DNA of 64,000 nucleotides from Bradyrhizobium amphicarpaeae (GTDB lineage Bacteria > Pseudomonadota > Alphaproteobacteria > Rhizobiales > Xanthobacteraceae), in assembly GCF_002266435.3 (NCBI RefSeq), contig NZ_CP029426.2:6850001-6914000 (forward strand), read 5' to 3'. Under the pieces are notes generated by a model. The model was not told the origin of the DNA, made no database searches, and saw only the letters and a list, made by a program, of their open reading frames with translations. The number at the start of each line of letters is the position of its first letter. Within the stretch, counting starts at the first letter, position 1. This document shows positions 9,468 to 20,975 of this stretch, in pieces. The position numbers and the translations under genes are program-made.

Positions 9468-10361
9468 TTGGCTGCGATCGACTTCGACGTTGAACTGAGG
9501 CGGGCCGGCGCGCATGCGACCGGCGGCTGGCGACGCGTGCTGTTTCTGGCACAGCGGCATGTGCTTGGCGCGGCCGGGCTCGTCATCATGGCGCTGTTCG
9601 TGCTGACGGCGATCTTCGCCGATGTCATCGCGCGCTATGATCCCCTGACGATCGACTCCACCCGCGCGCTGGCTCGCCCGAGCCTGGCGCACTGGATGGG
9701 AACGGACTCGTTCGGCCGCGACGTGTTCAGCCGCATCATCCATGGCGCGCGGATTTCGCTTGCGGTCGGGATCGGCTCGACCGCGCTCGGCGGCACGATC
9801 GGCGTCATCGTCGGCCTGACCTCCGGCTATCTCTCCGGCTGGGTCGATCTCGTATTCCAGCGCGTCTCCGACGTCCTCCAGGCGCTGCCGCTGCTGGTAC
9901 TGGCGCTGGTGATGACGGCGGCTCTCGGCCCGTCGCTGCCGAACGTGATCATTGCGATTGCCATTCCGCTGATCCCGACGGTCGCGCGCGTCATCCGTGC
10001 CAATACGCTGGCGCTGCGGGAACTCCCCTTCATCGAAGCCGCCAAGTCGATCGGCATGAGCGAGGTGCGCATCGCGCTCCGCCACGTGCTGCCGAACACG
10101 CTGGCGCCGCTGATCGTGCTCGCCACGGCCCAGCTCGGCTCGACCATCCTGACCGAAGCCTCGCTGTCGTTCCTCGGCCTCGGCATTCCCGAGCCTTATC
10201 CATCATGGGGCCGCATGCTCTCGGAGTCAGCCGCCGAATATGTCCGCACCGCGCCGTGGCTGGTGATCTTCCCGGGCATCGCCATCAGCCTCGCCGTGTT
10301 CGGCGCCAATTTGTTCGGCGACGCCCTGCGCGACATCCTCGATCCCCGGCAGCGCGGCTGA
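9468..10361 (+). CDS. ABC transporter permease, DppC/OppC type
   Basis: This is the second channel subunit. The early motif HWMGTDSFGRDVFSRIIHGA is diagnostic of DppC proteins, and the EAA loop (FIEAAKSIGMSEVRIALRHV) follows near residue 190. The start is TTG with AGGAG 6 bases upstream. No ATG gives a complete N-terminus with both the TM1 lead-in and a ribosome site. Its stop codon overlaps the start of the ATPase gene as TGATG, so translation is probably coupled. Confidence 0.93.
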   Translation: MAAIDFDVELRRAGAHATGGWRRVLFLAQRHVLGAAGLVIMALFVLTAIFADVIARYDPLTIDSTRALARPSLAHWMGTDSFGRDVFSRIIHGARISLAVGIGSTALGGTIGVIVGLTSGYLSGWVDLVFQRVSDVLQALPLLVLALVMTAALGPSLPNVIIAIAIPLIPTVARVIRANTLALRELPFIEAAKSIGMSEVRIALRHVLPNTLAPLIVLATAQLGSTILTEASLSFLGLGIPEPYPSWGRMLSESAAEYVRTAPWLVIFPGIAISLAVFGANLFGDALRDILDPRQRG

Positions 10362-11368
10362 TGGCTGACAAATCCGATCTCGTGCTCGACGTGAAGAACC
10401 TGAAGACGGTGTTCTTCACCAACTCCGGCCTGTTCAAGGCCGTCGACGACCTGTCCTTTACCGTGAAGCGCGGCGAGACGCTGGCCATCGTCGGCGAATC
10501 CGGCTGCGGCAAGAGCGTCACCGCGCTGTCGCTCATGCGGCTCGTCCCTGATCCGCCCGGCCGCATCGTCGGCGGCTCCATCTCGCTCGAAGGCACCGAT
10601 CTGCTGGCGCTGAACGAAGCGGAGATGCGCGCGGTCAGGGGCAACCGCATCTCCATGATCTTCCAGGAGCCGATGACCTCGCTCAACCCGGTGATGCGGA
10701 TCGGAGACCAGATCGTGGAGGCGGTGCGGCTGCATCGGAACATTCCGGCCAAGGAGGCCCGCAATATCGCGGTCGAGATGCTGCGTTTGGTCCGCATTCC
10801 CGAACCGGCGCGGCGCGCGAAGGAATACCCGCATCAACTCTCCGGCGGCATGCGCCAGCGCGCGATGATCGCGATGGCGCTGGCTTGCCGGCCGGCGCTG
10901 CTGATCGCGGACGAGCCGACCACCGCGCTCGACGTCACCATTCAGGCGCAGATACTGGCGCTGATCCTCGACCTGCAGAAGGAGCTCGGCACCGGGCTCG
11001 TGCTGATCACGCACGATCTGGGCGTCGTCGCGCAGACTGCACAGCGCGTGATCGTGATGTATGCGGGGCGGAAGGTCGAGGAAGCCAGCGTCGAGGCGCT
11101 GTTCGCCGCGCCGAAGCATCCCTACACGCGGGGACTGATGGCCTCGATTCCAGCGGTCCCTGTACCCGGAATCGCCGCGCCGGCGCGACTGAACGAAATC
11201 CCCGGCACCGTGCCGTCGCTGGTGCGGCTGCCGAAGGGTTGCGCCTTCGCGCCGCGCTGCAAGCTCGCGATCAAGCGCTGCGAGGCAGAATATCCGCCGC
11301 TGGCGGATTGGGGTAGCGGCCATCTTGCCGCCTGCTGGCGCGCGGAAGAAGTCGCGGAGGTGGCATGA
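10361..11368 (+). CDS. ABC transporter ATP-binding protein, DppD/OppD type
   Basis: This is a cytoplasmic ATPase of the importer. Walker A is GESGCGKS, the Q-loop lies in [12 protein letters not shown], the signature is LSGGMRQR, and Walker B is [12 protein letters not shown]. The C-terminal oligopeptide-transporter extension with its cysteine cluster ([15 protein letters not shown]) is present. The ATG shares its first base with the preceding TGA. The 3' end overlaps the next ATPase by 4 bp (ATGA). The 335-residue length is normal. Confidence 0.94.
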   Translation: MADKSDLVLDVKNLKTVFFTNSGLFKAVDDLSFTVKRGETLAIVGESGCGKSVTALSLMRLVPDPPGRIVGGSISLEGTDLLALNEAEMRAVRGNRISMIFQEPMTSLNPVMRIGDQIVEAVRLHRNIPAKEARNIAVEMLRLVRIPEPARRAKEYPHQLSGGMRQRAMIAMALACRPALLIADEPTTALDVTIQAQILALILDLQKELGTGLVLITHDLGVVAQTAQRVIVMYAGRKVEEASVEALFAAPKHPYTRGLMASIPAVPVPGIAAPARLNEIPGTVPSLVRLPKGCAFAPRCKLAIKRCEAEYPPLADWGSGHLAACWRAEEVAEVA

Positions 11369-12366
11369 GCGAGGTCCTGCTCGAGGTCACCGACCTCAGG
11401 AAGTACTACCCGGTGCGCGCCGGCGTGCTGCGCCGGCAGGTCGGCACCGTGCATTCGGTCGACGGGGTTTCGTTCTCCGTCGGCGCCGGCGAAACGCTCG
11501 GGCTCGTCGGCGAATCCGGTTGCGGCAAGTCGACGGTGGCGCGCAGCGTGCTGCGGCTGGTCGAGCCGACTTCGGGCCGGATTCGGCTCGACGGAGAAGA
11601 CATCACCCATCTGTCCAAGACGGCACTGCGCCCGCACCGGCGCTCGATGCAGATCGTGTTTCAGGACCCGTTTGCCTCGCTCAACCCGCGCATGACTGCC
11701 GGCGACATCGTCGGCGAACCGCTCCTCGTGCACGGGCTCGCCAGCGGCAAGGACCTGGAGGCGCGGGTCGCCAAGCTGTTCGAGCAGGTGGGCCTGCGCT
11801 CCGACCAGATGCGCAACTTCCCGCATCAATTCTCCGGCGGCCAGCGCCAACGCATCTGCATCGCACGCGCGCTCGCACTCGAGCCGCGCCTGATCGTCTG
11901 CGACGAGCCGGTCTCTGCGCTCGACGTCTCGATCCAGGCGCAGGTCATCAACCTGCTGATCGACCTGCAGCGTGAGCACGGCTTCTCCTACCTCTTCATC
12001 GCGCACGACCTCGCCGTGGTCGCCCATATCAGCCACCGCGTCGCGGTGATGTATCTCGGCCGAATCGTGGAAATCGCAGACAAGGACGAGCTGTTCCGCG
12101 ATCCGCGCCATCCCTACACGCAGGCCCTGCTCGCCTCGGTGCCGATCGCCAACCCGCTCGCGAAGAAGCTCGCGCCGCTGGTCGACGGCGACGTGCCGAG
12201 CCCGGTCAATCCGCCGCCCGGCTGCGCGTTTCACACCCGCTGCCGGTTCGCGATGGATCGATGCAAGACGGAGCGGCCGGTGCTGATGGATGCCGGCGAT
12301 GGGCATCAGGTGGCCTGCCTGCTCAATGAGGGGACGGGACGAAGCCAGTTGGCGCCAACGACCTGA
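11365..12366 (+). CDS. ABC transporter ATP-binding protein, DppF/OppF type
   Basis: This is the second ATPase of the importer. It has Walker [10 protein letters not shown], the Q-loop in IVFQDPFASLNP, signature FSGGQRQR, Walker B LIVCDEPVSALD, and the C-terminal cysteine-containing extension (GCAFHTRCRFAMDRC). It overlaps the preceding gene by 4 bp, and its last 44 bp overlap the 3' end of the convergent membrane-protein gene on the other strand. It closes the seven-gene run that starts at 3880. Confidence 0.94.
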   Translation: MSEVLLEVTDLRKYYPVRAGVLRRQVGTVHSVDGVSFSVGAGETLGLVGESGCGKSTVARSVLRLVEPTSGRIRLDGEDITHLSKTALRPHRRSMQIVFQDPFASLNPRMTAGDIVGEPLLVHGLASGKDLEARVAKLFEQVGLRSDQMRNFPHQFSGGQRQRICIARALALEPRLIVCDEPVSALDVSIQAQVINLLIDLQREHGFSYLFIAHDLAVVAHISHRVAVMYLGRIVEIADKDELFRDPRHPYTQALLASVPIANPLAKKLAPLVDGDVPSPVNPPPGCAFHTRCRFAMDRCKTERPVLMDAGDGHQVACLLNEGTGRSQLAPTT

Positions 12367-13135
12367 TCACCGGCCAGGCCGCCAGCGCGGCAGCCAGATG
12401 CTTGAGCGTGTGGCCCGACACGATGTGTCCTGTCGCTTCGAAAATGAGCGCGTCACCCAGCTCGAAAAGCTTGGCCAGCACATAAAAGAAGATCACCCCA
12501 CCGAGCGGCACGCCGAGCGCGCCAGGCCGGGGGCGCGTCAACGCCAGTGCCACGGCGAGTGCCATGCCGCCGAACTGCACGACGACCCATGGCGTGAGAT
12601 TCTCGCGTGCCACCCAGGCAGCCAGCAGGCCCGCGATCATCATCAGCACGAGCACCGCCTCTGCGGCGCGCACGCTGACGCGCTCGCTGGCTGCGATGCC
12701 CAGAAAGCCCGCGAACGCCACCGCCATGCCGAGCCGATCGGCCACGAGCCGTTGCGGCATGTCCGGGTCCAGGTGATAGAAGCCAGAACCCAGGCAAGTG
12801 AGGATCAGTCCCACGAAGAACCAGCTTGCACCCACGGGCGCGTCATTGCGGGCGCGCAGCCGCTCCGAACCCCAAACGCCCATTGCAAGGAAGGCGAGAT
12901 TGCTCAGCACGTCGCCGGCGTTGGGCACGCCAAGCCAAGTGCGACTGTCGACGAAGTGCGGGACGTGCCAAGCGGCGGCGGGCAGCGCGGGGGCGAGGAG
13001 CGCCGTCAGCGTCAGAACGCAGAGTGCGCCGATCAGATAGGTCTCGCGGCGTTGTGGCGCGGCGAACGGGAGACGGCGGGATACCGACGGGAATGTGGGA
13101 TTGGTCGCTTGGGCGGGATCATTGGGGCGCAACAT
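12323..13135 (-). CDS. Ceramidase-like (CREST superfamily) seven-helix membrane protein
   Basis: This 270-residue, strongly hydrophobic protein has about seven membrane segments. It carries the five catalytic or zinc positions known from alkaline ceramidases in the right order and spacing: Ser117-x3-His121, Asp133, and His242-x3-His246. In human ACER3 the Ser-His and His-His pairs have the same four-residue spacing. If active, it would be a zinc-dependent membrane amidase acting on a lipid amide, but the substrate is unknown. I chose the ATG at 13135 because GGAG lies 5 bases upstream; a TTG at 13156 would place the start inside an operator. The gene is convergent with dppF and overlaps it by 44 bp. 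Two operator-like palindromes lie upstream, so it is probably repressed. Confidence 0.8.
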   Translation of the reverse strand: MLRPNDPAQATNPTFPSVSRRLPFAAPQRRETYLIGALCVLTLTALLAPALPAAAWHVPHFVDSRTWLGVPNAGDVLSNLAFLAMGVWGSERLRARNDAPVGASWFFVGLILTCLGSGFYHLDPDMPQRLVADRLGMAVAFAGFLGIAASERVSVRAAEAVLVLMMIAGLLAAWVARENLTPWVVVQFGGMALAVALALTRPRPGALGVPLGGVIFFYVLAKLFELGDALIFEATGHIVSGHTLKHLAAALAAWPVIRSLAPTGFVPSPH

Positions 13136-13148
13136 GCCGGCTCCACAA

Positions 13149-13194
13149 TTGAACAATGTTCAATATATGTAGCCGAAGAATGAACAACGTTCAA
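13149..13194 (-). promoter_or_regulatory. Two TetR-style operators in the promoter of the ceramidase-like gene
   Basis: A perfect 15-bp palindrome TTGAACAATGTTCAA (13149-13163) and a second site TGAACAACGTTCA (13181-13193) share the core TGAAC-N3-GTTCA. Their centres are 31 bp apart, close to three helical turns, so two dimers would sit on the same face. They begin 14 bp upstream of the start codon. On the minus strand, TTGAAC inside the distal site and TACATA 17 bp downstream form a weak promoter-like pair that the operators would cover. No TetR gene lies nearby, so the cognate regulator is unlinked. Confidence 0.7.
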
Positions 13195-13385
13195 AATAAA
13201 TTTTGGATTTCGTACAAAATTAGAATAACCTTCTGAAATATCACAGAATTTTTGGGCGAACGGCGCGCCGCAGGGGGTAGGCAGAGCCAAGCGGCTCCCA
13301 CCATGCCTCTCCACCACTTTGAACATCGAAGTTGCGCCTGACGCTTTGCGCCTTTCCCCTACCATCTCGGAGCTCGTGGCGCCGA

Positions 13386-15355
<1,970 letters not shown>

Positions 15356-15359
<4 letters not shown>

Positions 15360-16972
15360 GGGCGGGCCACCGAGAACTGCATGCGCTGCGGTGTGCGTGC
15401 ATCGCCCTCGCGGCAGATCGCAAGCACTTCGGACAACACCGCGCGGGTATCGCGCGGATCGATCACGCCGTCGTCGAGTACGCGGGCGCTGGTGGAGAAC
15501 ACGTCCATCTGGCCGTCGAACACGCCGATGATCTGCGCCTTCATGGCGTCCAGCTTGTCCTTCTCGATGGGCTTGCCGCGCCGCGCGGCAGCAGCCTCGG
15601 TCACGATCGCCATGGTCTCGGCGGCCTGCTCGCCGCCCATCACGGCGGTCTTGGCGTTCGGCCAGGAGAAGCAGAAGCGGGGATGGAAGCCGCGGCCGCA
15701 CATGCCGTAATTGCCGGCACCGAACGAGGCGCCGCAATAGATGGTGATCTGCGGCACCGTTGCGGAAGTCACCGCCTGGATCATCTTGGAGCCGTGCTTG
15801 ATCATGCCGGCCTCCTCGTAGGCCTTGCCGACCATGTAGCCTGTCGTGTTGTTGAGATAGAGGATCGGCGTGCGGGTCTGGCAGCAGGCCTGGATGAAAT
15901 GCGTCGCCTTGTTGGCCCCGGCGGGATCGAGCGGACCGTTGTTGGTGATGATGCCGATCGCCTGTCCCTCGATACGGGCATGGCCGCAGACCGTGGCGGG
16001 CCCGTAATTCGGCGCCATCTCGGTGAAATCGGAGTCGTCGACGATGCGCGCGATCACCTGCTTCATGTCGACGGAGCGCTTGTGATCCATCGGCATGATG
16101 CCGAGCAATTCATCCCTGTCGTAGCGCGGCGGCTTGAACTCCCGAGCCGCCTTGCCTGGCCGCTCCCATTGCAGCGCCGCCATGATCTCGCGGGCGATGC
16201 GCAACGCATCGCGGTCGTCTTCGGCAAGGTAGTCGCCGAGGCCGGACACTTGCGTATGCATCTCGGCGCCGCCGAGCTCCTCCTCGGTCGCGATCTCGCC
16301 GGTCGCGGCCTTGAGCAGCGGCGGGCCCGCGAGGAAAGCACGGGTGCGGCCGCGCACCATGACGATGTAGTCGGACAGGCCGGTCTGGTACGCGCCGCCC
16401 GCAGTCGAGGAGCCGTGTGTCACGGTCACGACGGGCAGGCCCGCGGCCGAAAGCCGCGCCAGATTGCGAAAGATATTGCCGCCGCGAACAAAATCCTCAA
16501 CGCGGTAGCGCAACAGATTGGCTCCGGCGCTTTCGACGAGCTGGACGTAAGGCAGCTTGTTTTCCAGCGCGAGTTCCTGCACGCGGATCGTCTTGTCGAG
16601 GCCGTAAGGCTGCAGCGCGCCGGCGTCGATGCCGGAATCGCTGGCGCTGACCATGCAGCGGATGCCGGAGACGAAGCCGATGCCGCCGATGACGCCACCG
16701 CCCGGCACGCTCTTGTCCGCATCCGGCACGTCGAACATGTAGCCGGCGAGCGTCGACAGCTCGATGAAGGGCGCTCCGGGATCGAGGACCAGCGCGACGC
16801 GCTCGCGCGGCAGCAGCTGCCCGCGTTTGTGGAAGCGATCCTTTGCCGCCGCCGACGCCGTGCGCGTGCGCTCTTCGAGCGCGCGCATGCGGTCGATCAG
16901 GCCGAGCATGCCGTCGCGGTTGGCGTGGTAGGCCGCGCTACCGGAGGAGATGGTGTTTTCGAGAATGGACAT
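15356..16972 (-). CDS. Acyl-CoA carboxylase beta subunit (carboxyltransferase)
   Basis: This is the carboxyltransferase subunit of 538 residues, transferring CO2 from biotin to an acyl-CoA. The two crotonase-like halves are visible, with the oxyanion regions around LVESAGANL and GASFGAGNYGMCGR; the latter is typical of methylcrotonyl/geranyl-CoA carboxylase beta chains. I chose the ATG at 16972 because AGGA lies 7 bases upstream and because further upstream the frame runs into an intergenic repeat. The gene is coupled to the alpha subunit by a 4-bp overlap. Confidence 0.93.
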
Positions 16973-16986
16973 GACGTTATCCTGCT

Positions 16987-17105
16987 CGTCATTGCGAGGA
17001 GCGAAGCGACGATGCAATCCAAACTGCCTCGGCGGAAAGACTCTGGATTGCTTCGCTTCCGCCTTCGCTCTTCGAGCTTCGGCGGACAAGCCGCTCGCAA
17101 TGACG
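16987..17105. repeat. Dispersed palindromic repeat, CGTCATTGCGAG family, copy 1
   Basis: The outer arms CGTCATTGCGAG and CTCGCAATGACG are perfectly complementary. Inside are further complementary blocks (CAATCCA and TGGATTG, plus GCGAAGCG-like blocks). Related copies are at 30128-30214 and 58417-58502. All three are intergenic. This one lies between the BKACE gene and the carboxylase beta gene, on the presumed operon path. Confidence 0.85.
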
Positions 17106-17119
17106 GATGAGGCGATACC

Positions 17120-17986
17120 TTACCGATTCGTCCCGAAGATCTTCCGCGCCTCGGCGGGGCTTGCGATCTCGCGGCCCGCGCGCCTTGCGCAGGCGGCGAT
17201 GGCTTCGATCAACTGGCCGTTCGAGGTCACTTTCTTGCCGTCGGCGAGATAGAAAGTGTCTTCGAGACCGGTGCGCAAATGGCCGCCAAGTTCGGCGCAG
17301 CGCTGGTGCAGCGGCCAGATTTCTTCGCGGCCGATCGCGGTGACCTGAAAATGCGCCTCGGGGCGCTTCAGCTTGATCAGGATCGGCAGCAGCTCCGGGT
17401 CCGCTGGCATTCCCGAAGCGACGCCCATGACAAAATTATACTCGAGCGGTCCCTTGTACATGCCGACCTGGGTGTACATGCCGACGCAGCGGACGATGCC
17501 GACGTCGAAACACTCGAACTCGGGGATGGTGCCGACCGCGTTCATGACGTCGAGATAGTCCTTCACTTTCTCGACCGCGTTGTCGAACATCATCGGCGGC
17601 CAGGCCCAGCTATTGTCGGCCTTCACCTTCAGATAGTTCAGCGAGCCGGCGTTGCAGGCGGCGATCTCCGGCTTCGTCTCGCGGATGCAGTCGAGCGCGC
17701 CGGAATAGTTCGGCCCTGACACGCCCGAGGTGTGGTTGATGATCACGCCGGGACAGGCTTCGCGGATCGCCTGCTGGATCTCCTTGCTGACGGCGACCTC
17801 CCAGGACGGTAGGTGGCCCTTTCCAGGCGCCTGCTGGCGAAGATGGATGTGCATGACGGATGCGCCGGCATCGAAGGCGGCCCTGGCTTCGCGCGCCATC
17901 TGCTCGGGCGTGACCGGCACGTTGTGCTGCTTGGGGTCGGTGAGCACGCCGTTCAGCGCGCAGGTGATGACGGCCTTGTCGCTCAT
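17120..17986 (-). CDS. BKACE family beta-keto acid cleavage enzyme (DUF849)
   Basis: This 288-residue zinc-dependent TIM-barrel enzyme belongs to the family of 3-keto-5-aminohexanoate cleavage enzyme. Family members condense a beta-keto acid with acetyl-CoA, giving acetoacetate and a new acyl-CoA. The metal motif HIHLR (the HxH pair, about residues 46-48), the NHTSG motif and the later GLEDTFYL acid motif are present. The ATG at 17986 gives the usual N-terminus (MSDKAVITCALNGVLTDP). The gene sits between palindromic repeats, upstream of the CoA carboxylase on the same strand, so it may handle a keto acid in the same degradation route. The actual substrate is not readable from sequence. Confidence 0.9.
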   Translation of the reverse strand: MSDKAVITCALNGVLTDPKQHNVPVTPEQMAREARAAFDAGASVMHIHLRQQAPGKGHLPSWEVAVSKEIQQAIREACPGVIINHTSGVSGPNYSGALDCIRETKPEIAACNAGSLNYLKVKADNSWAWPPMMFDNAVEKVKDYLDVMNAVGTIPEFECFDVGIVRCVGMYTQVGMYKGPLEYNFVMGVASGMPADPELLPILIKLKRPEAHFQVTAIGREEIWPLHQRCAELGGHLRTGLEDTFYLADGKKVTSNGQLIEAIAACARRAGREIASPAEARKIFGTNR

Positions 17987-18085
17987 GCCAAAAATGTCTC
18001 GCACGTTGAGAATTCAACGCTTGCGATCATGGGATGGGTGGCATGCGGCTTCTTGCGCGGAGAAGCTGGAAAAAACGACGAATTC

Positions 18086-18175
18086 GTAGGGTGGATTAGC
18101 CGAAGGCGTAACCCACCACTTCTGTCGTCGCGGGGACCAAGAGGTGGATTACGCCTTCGGCCAATCCACCCTACG
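18086..18175. repeat. Palindromic repeat, TAGGGTGGATTA family
   Basis: The arms GTAGGGTGGATTAGCCGAAG and CTTCGGCCAATCCACCCTAC can pair over most of their length, with a second internal complementary pair around GGTGGATTACGCC. It fills the space between the AraC gene and the BKACE gene. Related elements with the same plan are at 36047-36118 and 56250-56324. Confidence 0.8.
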
Positions 18176-18184
18176 GCAGCGGCG

Positions 18185-18985
18185 TCAGCTCGCCTCTGCG
18201 AGCCGCACCGTCTCGGTGCTGCGATAGATCGCAAGGTCGCGCGAGCCGACGAAGATCGCGCGGGGCTTCAATCCGTAGAAGCGGCGGATCGAATGGCTGA
18301 AATGCGTGGAGTCGGGATAGCCGATGTCCTGCGCGAGATGAGCGAGGTTGAGGTCCTGATTGGCGAAGTGCAGCAGATGCCGCGCGCGCTTCCAGGCGCG
18401 GAAGGAACGGAAGGAGATGCCGGTCTCTTCCTTGAAGAGATGCAGGAATCGCGAGGCCGAGAGGCCGGCTTCGGCTGCGCAGGTGTCAGCCGTGACCGGC
18501 TCGCCGGAGAACCGCCCGATGCGGGCCACAGCGCGGGTCACGCGCGGATCGAGCACGCGGCGGGCAAGCGCCTCGCCGAAGCACATCTCGTCGAACTCGG
18601 CGGTGGTGATGTCGCCGTAGCGACGTTGGCGCAGCAGCGCGTAGGCGGCCAGAATCTTGCGGGCATAGGCGGCCTTGTCGGGCCCTCGCAGCCGCTCGGC
18701 CAAGGCCTCGATCACGCCATCCGGCATGCTCTCGGGCTCCAGCGTCACGCTGATGACGGTGCGATAGTCGCTGGCGATGGTGTGGCGCTGGTTCGGCAGG
18801 GTCACGATCAATTCGTCCGACGTCTGGACGTCGTCGATGGTCAGATGCAGGCGGCCTTTCACCGCGACGTAGATGTGGCAGCAGCCGGGGGTCCGCTTGC
18901 GAGGGCGACCGAGCAGACCGGCATAGAATACCCGCTCCGGCGTGATCAGCATCAGATGGTCGGATTCGCGACCTTTATCTTCCAT
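18185..18985 (-). CDS. AraC family transcriptional regulator
   Basis: This is a 266-residue DNA-binding regulator. The first 110 residues look like a cupin-type sensing domain. The C-terminal 100 residues form the double helix-turn-helix, with helix 1 around AAEAGLSASRFLHLFKEETG and helix 2 around LAHLAQDIGYPDSTHFSHS, then the family tail FYGLKPRAIF. AGGAGG stands 6 bases before the ATG. It lies in the middle of the acyl-CoA degradation cluster and is the only regulator there, so it probably controls the cluster. Its inducer is unknown. Confidence 0.92.
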   Translation of the reverse strand: MEDKGRESDHLMLITPERVFYAGLLGRPRKRTPGCCHIYVAVKGRLHLTIDDVQTSDELIVTLPNQRHTIASDYRTVISVTLEPESMPDGVIEALAERLRGPDKAAYARKILAAYALLRQRRYGDITTAEFDEMCFGEALARRVLDPRVTRAVARIGRFSGEPVTADTCAAEAGLSASRFLHLFKEETGISFRSFRAWKRARHLLHFANQDLNLAHLAQDIGYPDSTHFSHSIRRFYGLKPRAIFVGSRDLAIYRSTETVRLAEAS

Positions 18986-19138
18986 TGGGATCCTCCTCGC
19001 GCGGCTCTATGGCCGCTGCGGACGGAGGTCACCTTAGCGGAAATCTGGGCGCTGTCACGGCGCGATAGCGCTGTCATGGCGCAAAGCGTTGGCATTCCAG
19101 GACGGCGCTGTGCCAGTCCCGGAACCTTCTGCGGAGGT

Positions 19139-19794
19139 TCACGCCCTCACGCGCGGTGCAATATCCTGCTCGACGCCAGCCTTTTGCTCCGCAGCAACCG
19201 CGCGCTTGTAACCGTCGCGCTGCTGCAGGCGCGCCCAATAGGCCGCGACATTTGGCCCAAAATCCTTGGCGAGCCCGATATTGTCGGCCAGCCGAAGCGC
19301 ATAACCGATGACAATGTCCGCGGCGGTGAAGCGGCCGGCGCACAATGTTTCAGCATTGGCCGTCGCTGCCTCGACAGCGCGCAACCGGCCCAGAAACCAT
19401 TTCGCGTAATCGCCGGCGACCTGCGGGTTGCGGCGCTCTTCCGGCTCGAGCTGGGTGTAGCGGAGCACCAGCGTCTGCGGGAAGGTTAACGTGGCGTCGC
19501 TGAAATACATCCAGTTCAGGAACGCGCCATAGGCGGGATCTTCCGGGCCGACCATCAGCGGCGTCGGGCCGTGCTTGATGCCGAGATAGTGGCAGATGCC
19601 GGAGGATTCGGTCATCTTCGTCTCGCCGTCGACCATGAAGGGAATGGTGCCGAGCGGATTGAGCGCGAGATATTCCTTGGCGAAGACCCTCGGCGGGAAC
19701 GGCAGCATCTTCAGTTCATAGGGCAGCCCCATCTCCTCCAGCATCCAGAGCGGACGGAACGAGCGCGCGGCGTCGCAGTGATAGAGCGTAATCA

Positions 19795-19795
<1 letters not shown>
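19139..19795 (-). CDS. Glutathione S-transferase family protein
   Basis: This 218-residue cytoplasmic protein has an N-terminal thioredoxin-like domain (MITLYHCDAARSFRPLWMLE; NPLGTIPFM, with the cis-Pro; ESSGICHYL). An all-helical C-terminal domain contains GRFTAADIVIGYALRLADNI, the conserved folding motif of the family. Its ATG overlaps the dehydrogenase stop codon by one base (TGATG), so it is translated with that gene. In an acyl-CoA cluster it might detoxify a reactive enoyl or epoxide intermediate, which is inference only. Confidence 0.92.
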
Positions 19796-20958
<1,163 letters not shown>

Positions 20959-20975
20959 TTTTGTCCCTTTGTCCG

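Noticed and set aside
15360..15737. N-terminal extension of the carboxylase alpha frame into the beta gene
   Set aside because: The extra residues are Arg-rich shadow sequence. The ATG at 15359 gives the conserved N-terminus and a 4-bp overlap with the beta stop codon.
16987..17105. Tandem inverted repeats considered as a CRISPR or attachment site
   Set aside because: Copies are scattered, not arrayed, with no regular spacers, cas genes, integrase or tRNA nearby.
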